Shown: positions 27,270 through 41,842 of the stretch, piece by piece
How positions within the stretch are numbered: the first letter of the stretch is position 1
Layout of the letters: each line of letters opens with the position of its first letter
DNA from: Staphylococcus sp. NAM3COL9
GTDB taxonomy: Bacteria > Bacillota > Bacilli > Staphylococcales > Staphylococcaceae
Length of the DNA: 64,000 bases
Assembly (NCBI RefSeq): GCF_001431205.1
Contig: NZ_LGPC01000015.1
Coordinates: forward strand, 34,767 to 98,766
Reading direction: 5' to 3'
Notes under the pieces: generated by a model
Databases searched by the model: none
What the model was told of the DNA's origin: nothing
The model's input: the letters and a program-made list of their open reading frames with translations, nothing else
Program-made: the position numbers and the translations under genes

Positions 27270-28092
27270 TTTACAAAAAATCATTGTTAAAGAAATGAAT
27301 GTCCAACCAATGATTGATAGTAAACAAGAAGCGCGTAGCATTATTCAATTTATTAAAAGTTATGTACAATCTCACTCTTTTATCCAATCTTTAGTGCTAG
27401 GTATTTCAGGTGGTCAAGATTCCACTTTAGCCGGCAAACTATGTCAAATTGCGGTTAATGAATTAAAAGAAGAAAAAATTCATTGCCAATTTATTGCTAT
27501 TAAATTACCATATGGTGAACAAAAAGATGCAACAGAAGTTGAAGATGCTTTGAAGTTCATACAACCGGATGAAGTAGTAACGGTCAATATTAAATCAGCG
27601 GTAGATCAGAGTGTGCAATCACTAAAAGATGCTGGCATTTTACTTACTGATTTTCAAAAGGGAAATGAAAAAGCCCGTGAACGTATGAAAGCACAATTTT
27701 CAATTGCTGCAAACAAACAGGGTATAGTGATTGGTACCGATCATTCGGCTGAAAATGTGACTGGTTTTTATACGAAATATGGTGATGGTGCTGCTGATAT
27801 TGCACCACTATTTGGTTTGAATAAACGCCAAGGTAGGCAATTATTAAAGTATTTAGAAGCACCTAAGCATTTATATGAAAAAGTACCTACTGCAGATTTA
27901 GAAGAAGACAAACCACAGTTACCTGATGAAGATGCGTTAGGTGTAAGTTATAATCACATAGATGATTATTTAGAGGGCAAATCGGTACCAGATGATGCAC
28001 AAAAAGTTATTGAGCGTCATTATGTAAAGAGTGCGCACAAAAGAGAATTAGCTTATACAAGACACACGTGGCCCAAAAATCAACTGGTATAA
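27262..28092 (+). CDS. nadE: Ammonia-dependent NAD+ synthetase
   Basis: 276 residues of the short, glutaminase-free NadE type. It has the PP-loop [14 protein letters not shown] for ATP pyrophosphate binding and the conserved [20 protein letters not shown]. It amidates deamido-NAD to NAD in the last step of the pathway. Start ATG 27262 with AAGGAGATGG inside the pncB end, overlapping pncB by eight bases. Confidence 0.96.
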   Translation: MSNLQKIIVKEMNVQPMIDSKQEARSIIQFIKSYVQSHSFIQSLVLGISGGQDSTLAGKLCQIAVNELKEEKIHCQFIAIKLPYGEQKDATEVEDALKFIQPDEVVTVNIKSAVDQSVQSLKDAGILLTDFQKGNEKARERMKAQFSIAANKQGIVIGTDHSAENVTGFYTKYGDGAADIAPLFGLNKRQGRQLLKYLEAPKHLYEKVPTADLEEDKPQLPDEDALGVSYNHIDDYLEGKSVPDDAQKVIERHYVKSAHKRELAYTRHTWPKNQLV

Positions 28093-28169
28093 CAGGCATT
28101 TTTTAGTGACATACCATAAACTTACTTATAGAATTATTTGAATTTAATGTAACAGAAAGGAAATTGGAC

Positions 28170-28748
28170 ATGTCAGTGATAACATCTACACCATGGTTAA
28201 TGGTTTTAGCCATTTTTATAATCAACGTTGCTTATGTAACGTGCCTAACGATGAGAACGATACTAACCCTTAAAGGTTATCGCTATGTAGCTGCAATCGT
28301 GAGCTTCTTGGAAGTCCTTGTATATGTTATTGGTTTAGGTATGGTAATGTCTAGTTTGGATCAAATTCAAAATGTGCTTGCATATGCCTTTGGCTTTTCA
28401 ATAGGTATTATTGTAGGTATGAAGATTGAAGAAAAACTAGCACTTGGATATACAGTAGTCAATGTAACTTCATCTGAGTATGAGTTAGATTTACCAAGAC
28501 AATTAAGAGATTTAGGATATGGAGTGACACATAATACTGCATACGGCCGAGATGGCAAACGTTTAATTTTACAAATTCTTACACCGAGACGTTTTGAAGC
28601 TAAATTAATTGAGACGATTAAACAAATAGATGAAAAAGCATTTATGGTCGCATATGAACCTCGTACAATTCATGGTGGGTTCTGGGCGAAAGGTGTTAAA
28701 AGTAAAAAACTTAAACAATATGATACGGATGAAGTTGAAAGCATATGA
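28170..28748 (+). CDS. UPF0316 membrane protein with DUF2179 domain
   Basis: 192 residues from ATG 28170 (AAAGGAAA upstream; TTG 28164 is too close to that site). Three N-terminal membrane helices end near residue 90, followed by a cytosolic DUF2179 domain ([20 protein letters not shown]) thought to bind nucleotides or small ligands. Members are YebE-like and uncharacterised. It overlaps the NETI gene by four bases, so the two are cotranscribed. Confidence 0.85.
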   Translation: MSVITSTPWLMVLAIFIINVAYVTCLTMRTILTLKGYRYVAAIVSFLEVLVYVIGLGMVMSSLDQIQNVLAYAFGFSIGIIVGMKIEEKLALGYTVVNVTSSEYELDLPRQLRDLGYGVTHNTAYGRDGKRLILQILTPRRFEAKLIETIKQIDEKAFMVAYEPRTIHGGFWAKGVKSKKLKQYDTDEVESI

Positions 28749-28930
28749 AAAAACAACAAAAATTCAAAGTTGAAGAACGCGAGTCAATTCAAGATTGTTT
28801 GGGTCGCATGCGTGAAGCTGGCTATACACCAGTTAAACGTTTTGAAAAGCCCGTTTACAAAGAAAATAAAGATGGCAGCCTAGAGGTACTTAAACAAGAA
28901 ATTGAGTTCGTAGGTAAATTACAAGAATGA
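28745..28930 (+). CDS. NETI-motif containing protein
   Basis: 61 residues: a short conserved Firmicute protein starting [20 protein letters not shown] and containing [13 protein letters not shown] (NETI family, PF14044). The founding NETI tetrapeptide is replaced by ESIQ here. No function is known. It overlaps the UPF0316 gene by four bases, and a terminator follows. Confidence 0.75.
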   Translation: MKKQQKFKVEERESIQDCLGRMREAGYTPVKRFEKPVYKENKDGSLEVLKQEIEFVGKLQE

Positions 28931-28939
28931 TAAGTGGGG

Positions 28940-28977
28940 GAGTCTGATACATGTATTTATGTTTCGGGCTCTTTTTT
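28940..28977 (+). terminator. Terminator
   Basis: GAGTCTGATACAT pairs with ATGTTTCGGGCTC using wobble pairs, followed by T6. Confidence 0.75.
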
Positions 28978-29054
28978 AATACTTTGATTCTAAATAATTT
29001 CTATAGTAGTCTTAAAAGACTTATACATTTCAAAGTAATTCTGTTAAACTAGTA

Positions 29055-29098
29055 TTGAAAAGAATAAACACGAACTTTAAAGTTAAAACGAACTTAAA
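29055..29098 (+). promoter_or_regulatory. purB promoter with tandem PurBox-like sites
   Basis: TTGAAA (29055-29060), 17 bases, TAAAGT (29078-29083). Two copies of ACGAACTT, at 29070-29077 and 29088-29095, lie over and after it in A/T-rich context, resembling the CGAAC core of PurR boxes. PurR control of purB is expected in staphylococci. Confidence 0.45.
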
Positions 29099-29142
29099 TG
29101 TACATGTTTTGAGGTTTGTGAAATAAAACTTATGTAAGATAG

Positions 29143-30450
<1,308 letters not shown>

Positions 30451-30546
30451 CCAAGAATAATTGAATTTTTCAGGGGAAATCGTTACACTTTAATGTGTTA
30501 GTACGTTAAACTGAGATTAAATTGAAGGATACAGGGGTTGTTTTGA

Positions 30547-30849
30547 ATGCAAATAGAAAAATTAAGAGGAAAAGCATTAGATGAATTGTTCGATGCGATT
30601 TTGACACTTGAAAATAGAGAAGAATGTTATGAATTCTTTGATGATTTATGTACTGTTAATGAATTACAGTCATTGTCACAACGATTGCAAGTTGCAAAAA
30701 TGATTAAACAAGGCTTCACTTATGCGACAATTGAACAAGAATCTGGTGCTTCAACTGCAACAATTTCTCGTGTGAAAAGATCGTTGCAATGGGGCAATGA
30801 TGCTTATACTATGATTCTAGACCGCATGAATATTGAAACGGCTGATTAG
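30547..30849 (+). CDS. YerC/YecD-family TrpR-like DNA-binding protein
   Basis: 100 residues with a TrpR-type helix-turn-helix: LQSLSQRLQVAKMIKQGFTY, then ATIEQESGASTATISRVKRS. It lacks an evident tryptophan-binding pocket. In Firmicutes YerC lies near pcrB-pcrA-ligA, as here. Target genes unknown. ATG 30547 is preceded in frame by a stop, so the start is secure; the ribosome site is GGGG. Confidence 0.85.
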   Translation: MQIEKLRGKALDELFDAILTLENREECYEFFDDLCTVNELQSLSQRLQVAKMIKQGFTYATIEQESGASTATISRVKRSLQWGNDAYTMILDRMNIETAD

Positions 30850-30893
30850 ATAATTTAATATGAGAAGTAAGGTTAATGCATGAAGTTAACCCT

Positions 30894-30933
30894 AGCTGTC
30901 GATAGAGTATGATACTTTGTCGGCAGCTTCTTT
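30894..30933 (+). terminator. Terminator
   Basis: AGCTGTCGA..AGTAT pairs imperfectly with ..ACTTTGTCGGCAGCT, followed by TTCTTTATG. The CTGTCGA start recalls the hairpin at 15778. Confidence 0.6.
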
Positions 30934-31042
30934 ATGTTTTGTAAAGTGATAGAATGGTGATTGAGACGTATCAACTGCATCTTTGTTATATGAATTCTGT
31001 GAAAATATTATTATATGTATACATGTTGGAGGAGAGATAACT

Positions 31043-31714
31043 GTGTTAAAGAAGTGGATAATTGTAATTGCTACTTTATTATTTAGCGTTATTGTCATAC
31101 GAATGTCTTTTATTATAACTACTAATCATCAACAACCTGGACATTCAGATATCGTCGAACCTAAAAATGCATTACCTATTATTGTTGAAAGGCAAGGTGT
31201 GACGAAGGTGAATGGGCATGTCATTGTCAACAAAACGTATCAATTACCGCAACACTATAAACCTGGTGAAAATAAAAAAGCTAGACATAAATTAAATGAA
31301 ATGTTAGATGAAGCTGAACAAAAAGAACTAGATTTAAAATATATTAGTGGCTATAGAAGTTATAAAGATCAACAAAAAGTAGTGAAATTATATATTGAAA
31401 ATGATGGGAAAAAAGTTGCGAAACAATATACTGCTAAACCAGGACATTCAGAACATCAAACAGGATTAGCATTTGATGTAGGTACACAAAGGCCACTTGA
31501 AGATTTTCACGATGATTTTGAACATACAAAGGAAGCGCACTGGCTAGCTCAAAACGCTTCTAAATATGGATTTATTATCAGATATCCTAAAGGACAATCA
31601 ACTCAAACAGGCTATGCATATGAGGCATGGCATTTGCGATATGTAGGGCCTGAATTAGCTAAAATTATTGACAATCAAGATACAAATTTAGAAAGTTATT
31701 ATCAATTGAATTAA
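31043..31714 (+). CDS. VanY-type D-alanyl-D-alanine carboxypeptidase (M15B)
   Basis: 223 residues from GTG 31043 with GGAGG ten bases upstream. One N-terminal membrane anchor (WIIVIATLLFSVIVIRMSF) precedes an extracellular M15B domain. The zinc motif is SEHQTGLAFDVG (SxHxxGxAxD), with the catalytic Glu and third ligand in EAWHLRYVG. It trims the terminal D-Ala of peptidoglycan stems. It is a single gene with its own terminator. Confidence 0.85.
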   Translation: MLKKWIIVIATLLFSVIVIRMSFIITTNHQQPGHSDIVEPKNALPIIVERQGVTKVNGHVIVNKTYQLPQHYKPGENKKARHKLNEMLDEAEQKELDLKYISGYRSYKDQQKVVKLYIENDGKKVAKQYTAKPGHSEHQTGLAFDVGTQRPLEDFHDDFEHTKEAHWLAQNASKYGFIIRYPKGQSTQTGYAYEAWHLRYVGPELAKIIDNQDTNLESYYQLN

Positions 31715-31750
31715 ATAATTACAGCAAAAAGGAAACTCAATTGTAAAAAT

Positions 31751-31778
31751 CATCTCAAAAATATTGAGGTGTTTTTTT
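31751..31778 (+). terminator. Terminator
   Basis: CATCTCAA pairs with TTGAGGTG, followed by T8. Confidence 0.8.
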
Positions 31779-31788
31779 TAACATCATT

Positions 31789-31818
31789 TTAGAACTCATA
31801 GACTAAAAATGATATAAT
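31789..31818 (+). promoter_or_regulatory. pcrB operon promoter
   Basis: TTAGAA (31789-31794), 18 bases, TATAAT (31813-31818), 33 bases ahead of pcrB. Confidence 0.5.
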
Positions 31819-31850
31819 CATATGTATGTTTAAAAAAGGAGTAACATATC

Positions 31851-32543
31851 ATGCATGACATTAAAAAGTGGGAACATATTTTTAAATTAGACCCTGCAAA
31901 GTTAATATCTGACGAAGAATTAGAGGTAATTTGTTTATCTAACACGGACGCAATTATCATAGGCGGAACAGATGATGTTACTGAAGAAAATGTTTTTCAT
32001 TTGAAGCAACGCTTAAAGCAATATTCATTACCCATAGCATTGGAAATTTCAAATGTAGATAGCGTAATGCTCGGTTTCGACTTTTATTTCGTACCTACTG
32101 TGCTAAACAGTTCAGATGTTAAATATCATAATGGCATATTATTAGATGCACTCAAGGCATTCGGACAAATAATTGATTTTGATGAAGTCATATTTGAAGG
32201 TTATGTCGTACTTAATCCTGATAGTAAGGTCGCGAAGGTGACGCAAGCTAATACAAACTTAACGGATGAAGATATTGAAGCTTATGCATTAATGATTAAT
32301 GATATGTACAAATTACCAGTTATGTATATAGAATATAGTGGTACATATGGAGAAGTAGAAATAGTGAAAACAGCAGCAGATCAATTAACAGATACACAAC
32401 TATTTTATGGTGGTGGTATTAGTGATTATAACGAGGCAAAACAAATGGCTTCAATCGCAGACACTATTATAGTTGGAGACATTATATATAAAGATATAGA
32501 AAAAGCATTAAAAACAGTTGAGATAAAGGAGTCACATAAATGA
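31851..32543 (+). CDS. pcrB: Heptaprenylglyceryl phosphate synthase PcrB
   Basis: 230-residue TIM-barrel prenyltransferase of the GGGP synthase family. It has [14 protein letters not shown] near the N-terminus, [11 protein letters not shown], and a C-terminal phosphate site [13 protein letters not shown]. It joins sn-glycerol-1-phosphate to heptaprenyl diphosphate, giving an archaeal-type ether lipid. ATG 31851 has AAAGGAG upstream. It overlaps pcrA by four bases, the usual pcrB-pcrA-ligA order. Confidence 0.95.
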   Translation: MHDIKKWEHIFKLDPAKLISDEELEVICLSNTDAIIIGGTDDVTEENVFHLKQRLKQYSLPIALEISNVDSVMLGFDFYFVPTVLNSSDVKYHNGILLDALKAFGQIIDFDEVIFEGYVVLNPDSKVAKVTQANTNLTDEDIEAYALMINDMYKLPVMYIEYSGTYGEVEIVKTAADQLTDTQLFYGGGISDYNEAKQMASIADTIIVGDIIYKDIEKALKTVEIKESHK

Positions 32544-34738
32544 ACGCATTAGTTAATAAGATGAATGAGGAACAAAGCCAAGCAGTACGTACAACAGAGG
32601 GGCCATTGCTTATAATGGCAGGTGCAGGTTCAGGCAAAACACGTGTTTTAACACATCGCATAGCTTACTTGCTTGATGAGAAAGATGTGTCTCCATATAA
32701 CGTTTTAGCTATCACATTTACAAATAAAGCTGCTAAAGAAATGAAAGCACGTGTTGAGACATTAGTTGGAGAGCAAGCTCAAGTGCTATGGATGTCTACA
32801 TTCCACTCTATGTGTGTGAGAATCCTTCGAAGAGATGCAGATAGAGTTGGCATAGAACGTAATTTTACAATTATTGATCCAACTGATCAAAAATCTGTAA
32901 TTAAAGATGTATTAAAAAATGAAAATATCGATAGCAAAAAGTTTGAGCCTAGAATGTTTATAGGCGCTATTAGTAATTTAAAAAACGAATTAAAAACGCC
33001 GGAAGATGCACAAAAAGAAGCAAATGATTATCATGCACAAATGGTTGCTACTGTTTATAAAGGTTATCAACGTCAGCTTTCAAGAAACGAAGCACTAGAT
33101 TTTGATGATTTGATTATGGTTACAATACGTCTATTTGAACGTGTTCCAGAAGTATTAGATTATTATCAAAATAAATTCCAGTATATCCATGTGGATGAGT
33201 ATCAAGATACGAATAAAGCGCAATATACATTAGTTAAACTTCTTGCAAATAAATTTAAAAATCTTTGTGTTGTAGGTGACTCAGATCAATCTATTTACGG
33301 ATGGCGTGGCGCAGATATACAAAATATCCTTTCTTTTGAAGAAGATTACCCAGAAGCAAAAACGGTTTTCCTAGAGCAAAATTACCGTTCTACAAAAAAC
33401 ATTTTAAATGCGGCTAATGAAGTGATTAAAAATAATTCAGAGCGTAAACCTAAAGGATTATGGACAGGCAATACAGACGGCGATAAAATCCATTATTATG
33501 AAGCAACAACTGAACGAGATGAAGCGGAATATGTTGTACGCGAAATTATGAAACATCAGCGTAATGGAAAGAAATATAAAGATATGGCAATTTTATATCG
33601 TACGAATGCACAGTCACGTGTACTTGAAGAAACGTTTATGAAATCAAACATTCCTTATACAATGGTTGGCGGTCAAAAATTCTATGATAGAAAAGAAATT
33701 AAAGACTTATTAAGTTATGTACGTATCATTGCCAATAGTAATGATGACATTAGCTTGCGTCGTGTAATTAACATTCCAAAGCGTGGTATTGGACCAACTT
33801 CTATAGATAAAATTCAGGCTTATGCAATGCAAAATGATTTAAGCATGTTTGATGCATTAGCTGAAGTAGACTTCATTGGATTATCTAAAAAAGTAACGCA
33901 AGAATGTATTAACTTTTACGATGTAATGCAAAATCTTATCAAACAACAAGAATTTCTTGAAATCACTGAAATTGTTGAAGAAGTGCTAGTTAAATCTGGT
34001 TATCGCGATATGTTAGAACGTGAACAAACGTTAGAATCTAGAAGTAGACTTGAAAATATTGATGAGTTTATGTCTGTTCCAAAAGATTATGAAGAGAATA
34101 CACCATTAGAAGAGCAGTCATTAATTAACTTCTTAACGGATTTATCGTTAGTTGCAGATATAAATGAAGCACAAATTGAAGATGGTATCACGTTGATGAC
34201 AATGCACTCTGCCAAAGGTCTAGAATTTCCGATTGTATTTATCATGGGCATGGAAGAGTCTTTATTCCCACATATTAGAGCAATTAAGAGCGATGACGAA
34301 CATGAAATGCAAGAAGAACGACGTATTTGTTATGTAGCTATTACACGTGCTGAAGAAACATTATATTTAACACATGCAACATCCAGAATGTTATTTGGAC
34401 GACCACAATCCAATATGGCTTCTAGATTTTTAAGAGAAATACCTGAAGATCTATTGGAAAATGAAACTAAATCTAAAACACAAGGCAATAGCTTCCGTTC
34501 AGCAACAAAAGAACCAGCCAAAAGAGGTTATAGCCAACGTGCTGCGTCTACTAAGAAAACACAAGTGTCTTCCGATTGGAAAGTTGGAGACAAAGTTGTT
34601 CATAAATCATGGGGCGAAGGCATGGTTAGTAATGTAAAAGAAAAAAATGGTTCTGTAGAACTAGATATCATCTTTAAATCAGAAGGACCGAAACGCTTAC
34701 TTGCACAATTTGCGCCAATTGAGAAAAAGGGGGAATAA
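32540..34738 (+). CDS. pcrA: ATP-dependent DNA helicase PcrA
   Basis: 732-residue UvrD/Rep-type SF1A helicase. Walker A is [14 protein letters not shown]; motif II is HVDEYQDTN; motif III is [16 protein letters not shown]; motif V/VI includes [10 protein letters not shown] and [17 protein letters not shown]. The C-terminal Tudor-like part ([15 protein letters not shown]) binds RNA polymerase in relatives. It unwinds 3'-5' in repair and rolling-circle plasmid replication, and is essential. It is translationally coupled to pcrB. Confidence 0.98.
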   Translation: MNALVNKMNEEQSQAVRTTEGPLLIMAGAGSGKTRVLTHRIAYLLDEKDVSPYNVLAITFTNKAAKEMKARVETLVGEQAQVLWMSTFHSMCVRILRRDADRVGIERNFTIIDPTDQKSVIKDVLKNENIDSKKFEPRMFIGAISNLKNELKTPEDAQKEANDYHAQMVATVYKGYQRQLSRNEALDFDDLIMVTIRLFERVPEVLDYYQNKFQYIHVDEYQDTNKAQYTLVKLLANKFKNLCVVGDSDQSIYGWRGADIQNILSFEEDYPEAKTVFLEQNYRSTKNILNAANEVIKNNSERKPKGLWTGNTDGDKIHYYEATTERDEAEYVVREIMKHQRNGKKYKDMAILYRTNAQSRVLEETFMKSNIPYTMVGGQKFYDRKEIKDLLSYVRIIANSNDDISLRRVINIPKRGIGPTSIDKIQAYAMQNDLSMFDALAEVDFIGLSKKVTQECINFYDVMQNLIKQQEFLEITEIVEEVLVKSGYRDMLEREQTLESRSRLENIDEFMSVPKDYEENTPLEEQSLINFLTDLSLVADINEAQIEDGITLMTMHSAKGLEFPIVFIMGMEESLFPHIRAIKSDDEHEMQEERRICYVAITRAEETLYLTHATSRMLFGRPQSNMASRFLREIPEDLLENETKSKTQGNSFRSATKEPAKRGYSQRAASTKKTQVSSDWKVGDKVVHKSWGEGMVSNVKEKNGSVELDIIFKSEGPKRLLAQFAPIEKKGE

Positions 34739-36745
<2,007 letters not shown>

Positions 36746-36757
36746 AGGAGATAATGC

Positions 36758-37972
36758 ATGAAACGAAAGGTTATACTATTCATCTCAGCAGTTTTTTTAT
36801 TATCAGCATGTGGCAATGATGATGAGAAAAGCAAAGAACAATCTAATGGAAATGAACAACAGCAGCAGCAAGAATCTGGTTCTGTAAAAGAGATTGCAAC
36901 GGATAAAAATGTAGCAGGTGATAATTACAGAACAATATTACCATTTAAAGAAAGTAAAGCACGCGGTGTATTACAAGAAAATATGGCAAATAGTTATAAT
37001 GGTGAAGATTTCGAGAATGGTCTTTTAGATTTAAGTAAAGAAGTATTTCCAACTGAAGATTATTTGTATCAAGATGGCCAATATCTAGATAAAGGTATGA
37101 TTAACGCATATTTAGGACCTAAATATACTAAAGGTGAAATCGATGATATGGATGAAGATGAACGTAAAGAGAAAAAAGCAAATGAGAATTTAGGATTAAA
37201 TCCATCTCATAATAGTGAGACGAATCCTAAGAAAATTGCAGAAAATTCACCAGCATATCTTTCTAATATTTTAGAACAAGATTTTTATAATAGTGGAGAT
37301 ACAAAAGGTAAAAAAATTAAAGGTATGACAATCGGTTTAGCGATGAACAGTACATATTATTACCAAAAAGAAAAAGATGGGGAGACCTATAGTAAGAAAT
37401 TGGATGACAAAGAAATTAAAAAACAAGGTAAGAAAATGTCTGAAGAAATACTTACTAGATTACGCGAAAATAAAGAATTGAAAGATATTCCAATTCATTT
37501 TGCTGTTTATAAACAGTCTGGAGAAAACTCGATTATACCAGGTGAGTTTATCGCTGGAACAACAGTTGAAGGTGATAAAACACGTATTAATGAATGGAAA
37601 GATATTCAACAGAAAACTGCTTTATTACCATCTGGAGAGGCTGCAGAATTAGATGAAAGTTTAAACTCTGATTTCAAACAGTTTAATGATAATCTCCAAA
37701 CATATTTTAATAATTTCACTCAAGCAGTCGGTACTGTTAAATTCGATAATAAGGAAGCTAAGCAATTATCTGTAGATGTACCAATTGATTATTATGGTAA
37801 AGCTGAAACCATAGGTATTACGCAATATGTCACTGAACAAGCAAGAAAATATTTCGATGATATAGACGAGTATGAAATTCACATTAAAGACGGTAATAAC
37901 CCTAAAGCGCTAATCAGTAAAACAAAAGAAGATAAAGAACCGCGAGTTCATATTTATAAAAACAATAACTAA
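36758..37972 (+). CDS. camS: CamS sex-pheromone lipoprotein
   Basis: 404 residues. A signal peptide with lipobox LLSAC predicts lipid modification at C18 and anchoring on the outer membrane face; a Gln-rich linker (NEQQQQQESGS) follows. The CamS domain fills the rest. In S. aureus the cleaved signal peptide carries the cAM373 pheromone-like peptide; here the leader would yield a different sequence near FISAVFLLSA. It follows ligA by 12 bases in the pcrB operon. Confidence 0.93.
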   Translation: MKRKVILFISAVFLLSACGNDDEKSKEQSNGNEQQQQQESGSVKEIATDKNVAGDNYRTILPFKESKARGVLQENMANSYNGEDFENGLLDLSKEVFPTEDYLYQDGQYLDKGMINAYLGPKYTKGEIDDMDEDERKEKKANENLGLNPSHNSETNPKKIAENSPAYLSNILEQDFYNSGDTKGKKIKGMTIGLAMNSTYYYQKEKDGETYSKKLDDKEIKKQGKKMSEEILTRLRENKELKDIPIHFAVYKQSGENSIIPGEFIAGTTVEGDKTRINEWKDIQQKTALLPSGEAAELDESLNSDFKQFNDNLQTYFNNFTQAVGTVKFDNKEAKQLSVDVPIDYYGKAETIGITQYVTEQARKYFDDIDEYEIHIKDGNNPKALISKTKEDKEPRVHIYKNNN

Positions 37973-37987
37973 TATTTAGTCAACATT

Positions 37988-38047
37988 GTGAGGGTGGGAA
38001 AATGAAATCAAATTTAAAATTTGGTTTCTGTCCTGCTCTTTTTTATT
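37988..38047 (+). terminator. Terminator of the pcrB-pcrA-ligA-camS operon
   Basis: GAGGGTGGGAAAATGAAATC pairs imperfectly with the following GGTTTCTGTCCTGCTC, then T6. It belongs to the staphylococcal GTGGGACAGAAATC terminator-repeat type, like 61722-61769. Confidence 0.75.
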
Positions 38048-38428
38048 TTAAAATATTTCGATTTTGAAAATGCAGGCTTCTGTTTTTTTAAATATGATTG
38101 GTTATACAAGTGATTCATAATAGCGTAGAGATGAATATTAAGTGGGTTTGTGACTTAACTCAATAGATATTAATTGTTGAATTTTCACAATAGTTTTGGC
38201 GCATATACTATCTTTGTGTAAATAATAGATTATCACACTTGTAAAAACGATGAATAATTACCTATATCTTGAAAACCTAGCTATAAAAGGGTTGTGAAAA
38301 CATATGGTTTTTTGAAAAGTATAAAAATAAATCACTATAATTTACTGTTATTATCGAAAAGCTTAGATTTTTGGGCGGAATTTTGGTACAATTTTGTAAT
38401 GAATGAGTAAAAAGGAGGCTTTTATTTA
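38048..38428 (+). other. Intergenic region lacking putP
   Basis: About 380 AT-rich bases between camS and gatC with no ORF that has a ribosome site. In S. aureus the proline transporter gene putP occupies this place. No recognisable putP fragment was seen. The right end must hold the gatCAB promoter (TACAAT near 38387 is a candidate -10). Confidence 0.6.
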
Positions 38429-38731
38429 ATGGCTAAAGTTACACGTGAAGAAGTAGAGCATATAGCAAATTTAGCTAGACTTGAGATTACTGAAGATGCA
38501 ACTGCAGAAATGCAAGAAACATTAGAAAGTATTTTAAATTTTGCTAATCAAATAGATACAGCAGATACAAGTGAAGTAGAACCAACATATCACGTATTAG
38601 ATTTACAAAATGTATTACGTGAAGACAAAGCAGACGAGGGTATTCCTCAAGAGCTTGCATTAAAAAATGCTAAAGAGACGGAAGATGGACAATTTAAAGT
38701 CCCATCTATCATGAATGAGGAGGACGCTTAA
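38429..38731 (+). CDS. gatC: Asp-tRNA(Asn)/Glu-tRNA(Gln) amidotransferase subunit C
   Basis: 100-residue GatC, standard length. It starts [20 protein letters not shown] and contains [19 protein letters not shown], which wraps around GatA. It stabilises the GatCAB complex that makes Gln-tRNA(Gln) from Glu-tRNA(Gln). ATG 38429 has AAGGAGG upstream. It heads gatCAB; gatA follows one base after its stop. Confidence 0.97.
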   Translation: MAKVTREEVEHIANLARLEITEDATAEMQETLESILNFANQIDTADTSEVEPTYHVLDLQNVLREDKADEGIPQELALKNAKETEDGQFKVPSIMNEEDA

Positions 38732-38732
38732 G

Positions 38733-40190
38733 ATGACCATCCGTTATGAATCTGTGGAAAATTTGATCAATTTAATAAAAAACAAAGAAATTAAGCCTTC
38801 GCAAATTGTGAATGATATTTATGATGCAATTGAAGAAACTGATCCAACAATCAAATCATTTCTTGCATTAGATAAAGAAAATGCGGTTAAACAAGCGCAA
38901 GAACTAGATGAATTACAAGCTAAAGACCAAATGGAAGGTAAACTTTTTGGTATTCCTATGGGTATTAAAGACAACATTATTACTGAAGGTGTTGAAACAA
39001 CTTGTGCAAGTAAAATGTTAGAAGGATTTGTGCCTATTTATGAGTCAACAGTAATGAATAAATTACGAAATGAACAAGCAGTACTTATCGGTAAACTAAA
39101 CTTAGATGAATTCGCTATGGGTGGTTCAACTGAAACTTCGTACTTTAAAAAGACTGTAAACCCATTTGATCATACTGCAGTACCTGGAGGATCATCAGGT
39201 GGCTCAGCAGCAGCTGTAGCAGCAGGATTAGTTCCTTTCAGTTTAGGTACTGATACTGGTGGTTCAATTCGTCAACCAGCAGCTTACTGTGGCATCGTAG
39301 GTATGAAACCTACATATGGTCGTGTATCACGATTTGGATTAGTTGCGTTTGCATCATCATTAGACCAAATCGGACCACTTACACGTAACGTTAAAGATAA
39401 TGCCTTGGTATTAGAAACAGTTACTGGTTTGGATGAAAATGACTCTACAAGTGCACCAGTTGAAGAGTCAGATTTCACTGCTGATATCGGTAAAGATATC
39501 CAAGGTCTTAAAGTTGCGTTACCAACAGAATACCTTGGTGAAGGTGTATCAGAAGACGTAAAAGCATCTGTTAAACAAGCTGTTGAAACACTAAAAGAAT
39601 TAGGTGCAACAGTTGAAGAAGTATCATTACCAAACACTAAATACGGTATCCCTTCTTATTACGTTATTGCTTCATCAGAAGCTTCATCAAACTTATCTCG
39701 TTTTGATGGTATTAGATATGGTTACCATTCACCTGAAGCTAACTCATTGGAAGAATTATACAAAATGTCTAGAAGTGAAGGTTTTGGTGACGAAGTGAAA
39801 CGTCGTATCTTCTTAGGTACTTTTGCATTGAGTTCTGGTTATTATGATGCATTTTATAAAAAATCACAAAAAGTAAGAACATTGATTAAAAATGATTTTG
39901 ACCGCATATTTGAAAACTATGATGTTATTGTAGGACCAACGACACCAACACCAGCGTTTAATATAGGTGAAGAAATTGATGATCCACTTACAATGTATGC
40001 GAATGATTTATTAACAACACCAGTAAACTTAGCTGGGTTACCAGGTATTTCTGTTCCTTGTGGTAAATCAAACGGACGTCCAATTGGTTTACAATTTATT
40101 GGAAAACCATTTGATGAGAAGACGTTATATCGTGTCGCTTACCAATATGAAACAAAATTTAATTTTCATAATGAATACGAAAAATTATAA
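38733..40190 (+). CDS. gatA: Amidotransferase subunit A (glutaminase)
   Basis: 485-residue amidase-signature enzyme. The Ser-cisSer-Lys triad is visible: Lys in [10 protein letters not shown] and the serines in [15 protein letters not shown] and [12 protein letters not shown]. It liberates ammonia from glutamine for GatB. The start is set at ATG 38733 (GAGGAGG upstream inside gatC) rather than at an earlier in-frame codon at 38715. Confidence 0.97.
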   Translation: MTIRYESVENLINLIKNKEIKPSQIVNDIYDAIEETDPTIKSFLALDKENAVKQAQELDELQAKDQMEGKLFGIPMGIKDNIITEGVETTCASKMLEGFVPIYESTVMNKLRNEQAVLIGKLNLDEFAMGGSTETSYFKKTVNPFDHTAVPGGSSGGSAAAVAAGLVPFSLGTDTGGSIRQPAAYCGIVGMKPTYGRVSRFGLVAFASSLDQIGPLTRNVKDNALVLETVTGLDENDSTSAPVEESDFTADIGKDIQGLKVALPTEYLGEGVSEDVKASVKQAVETLKELGATVEEVSLPNTKYGIPSYYVIASSEASSNLSRFDGIRYGYHSPEANSLEELYKMSRSEGFGDEVKRRIFLGTFALSSGYYDAFYKKSQKVRTLIKNDFDRIFENYDVIVGPTTPTPAFNIGEEIDDPLTMYANDLLTTPVNLAGLPGISVPCGKSNGRPIGLQFIGKPFDEKTLYRVAYQYETKFNFHNEYEKL

Positions 40191-40202
40191 GGAGTGGAAA
40201 TC

Positions 40203-41630
40203 ATGCATTTTGAAACAGTTATTGGACTAGAAGTCCATGTTGAGTTAAAGACAGAATCTAAAATGTTCTCTGCATCACCAGCACATTTTGGAGCAAAACC
40301 TAACTCAAACACAAGCGTAATTGATCTTGCATATCCTGGTGTGTTACCAGTTGTGAATAGACGCGCTGTTGATTGGGCTATGAGAGCTTCAATGGCAATC
40401 AATATGGATATTGCAACAGAATCTAAATTTGACCGTAAAAACTATTTTTATCCAGATAATCCAAAGGCATATCAAATTTCACAGTTTGATCAACCTATTG
40501 GTGAAAATGGTTATATTGATATTGAAGTTGATGGTAAGACAAAACGTATCGGTATTACACGTCTTCACATGGAAGAAGATGCTGGTAAATCAACGCATAA
40601 AGATGGTTACTCTTTAGTAGACTTAAACAGACAAGGTACACCATTAATTGAAATTGTTTCTGAACCAGACATTCGTTCACCAGAAGAAGCATATGCATAC
40701 TTAGAAAAACTACGTTCTATTATTCAATATACTGGCGTTTCTGATTGTAAGATGGAGGAAGGGTCACTACGTTGTGATGCTAACATCTCATTACGTCCAT
40801 ATGGTCAAGAAGAGTTTGGTACGAAGGCAGAGTTAAAAAACTTAAACTCATTTAGTTTTGTACGTAAAGGTCTTGAATATGAAGAAAAACGTCAAGAAGA
40901 AGAACTATTAAATGGTGGAGAAATCCTACAAGAAACGCGTAGATATGATGAATCAACTGGTAAAACAATTTTAATGCGTGTTAAAGAAGGCTCTGATGAC
41001 TACCGTTACTTCCCAGAACCAGACATTGTACCTTTATATGTGGATGAAGCTTGGAAAGAGCGTGTGCGTCAAACAATCCCAGAATTACCAGATGAAAGAA
41101 AAGAAAAATATGTGAACAATTTCGGCTTACCTGCTTATGATGCGCATGTATTAACACTTACTAAAGAGATGTCTGATTTCTTTGAAAGTACTATTGCTGA
41201 AGGTGCAGATGCTAAATTAACTTCTAACTGGTTAATGGGCGGCGTGAATGAGTATCTTAATAAAAACCAAATTGATTTATTAGATACAAAATTAACGCCT
41301 GAAAACTTAGCTGGAATGATTAAGTTAATTGAAGATGGCACAATGAGCAGTAAAATCGCTAAAAAAGTATTCCCAGAACTCGCTGAAAATGGTGGGGATG
41401 CCAAACAAATTATGGAAGATAAAGGTCTAGTTCAAATTTCTGACGAAGCTACACTTTTAAAATTTGTAAATGAAGCGTTAGATAATAATGCACAATCAGT
41501 TGAAGATTACAAAAATGGTAAAGGCAAAGCAATGGGCTTCTTAGTTGGTCAAATTATGAAAGCTTCAAAAGGTCAAGCCAATCCTCAATTAGTAAATCAA
41601 TTGTTAAAACAAGAATTAGATAAAAGATAA
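40203..41630 (+). CDS. gatB: Amidotransferase subunit B
   Basis: 475 residues from ATG 40203 with TAAGGAG upstream. The N-terminal kinase-like cradle begins [20 protein letters not shown] and contains [13 protein letters not shown]; the C-terminal YqeY tail domain ends [12 protein letters not shown] and contacts the tRNA elbow. It activates the tRNA-bound Glu and amidates it with ammonia from GatA. Last gene of gatCAB. Confidence 0.97.
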   Translation: MHFETVIGLEVHVELKTESKMFSASPAHFGAKPNSNTSVIDLAYPGVLPVVNRRAVDWAMRASMAINMDIATESKFDRKNYFYPDNPKAYQISQFDQPIGENGYIDIEVDGKTKRIGITRLHMEEDAGKSTHKDGYSLVDLNRQGTPLIEIVSEPDIRSPEEAYAYLEKLRSIIQYTGVSDCKMEEGSLRCDANISLRPYGQEEFGTKAELKNLNSFSFVRKGLEYEEKRQEEELLNGGEILQETRRYDESTGKTILMRVKEGSDDYRYFPEPDIVPLYVDEAWKERVRQTIPELPDERKEKYVNNFGLPAYDAHVLTLTKEMSDFFESTIAEGADAKLTSNWLMGGVNEYLNKNQIDLLDTKLTPENLAGMIKLIEDGTMSSKIAKKVFPELAENGGDAKQIMEDKGLVQISDEATLLKFVNEALDNNAQSVEDYKNGKGKAMGFLVGQIMKASKGQANPQLVNQLLKQELDKR

Positions 41631-41698
41631 TTAAAAATGTGTTGGATTTTAGTGTAATGTGATGATTAGATAACGCGTTACAACAATAGATATAGCAG

Positions 41699-41730
41699 AA
41701 CCTGTAGAACGTTTTTGTCTACAGGTTTTT
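41699..41730 (+). terminator. Terminator of gatCAB
   Basis: AACCTGTAGAAC pairs with GTCTACAGGTT, then T7. Confidence 0.9.
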
Positions 41731-41842
41731 TTACTATTTATACGATGTTATATATATTCTGTAAAATTTGGCCTAAATGCTTTTATCATTTATCTAAATC
41801 ATATAATATAGACATTGAGTATAAGAAGTCGAGGGATAAAAT

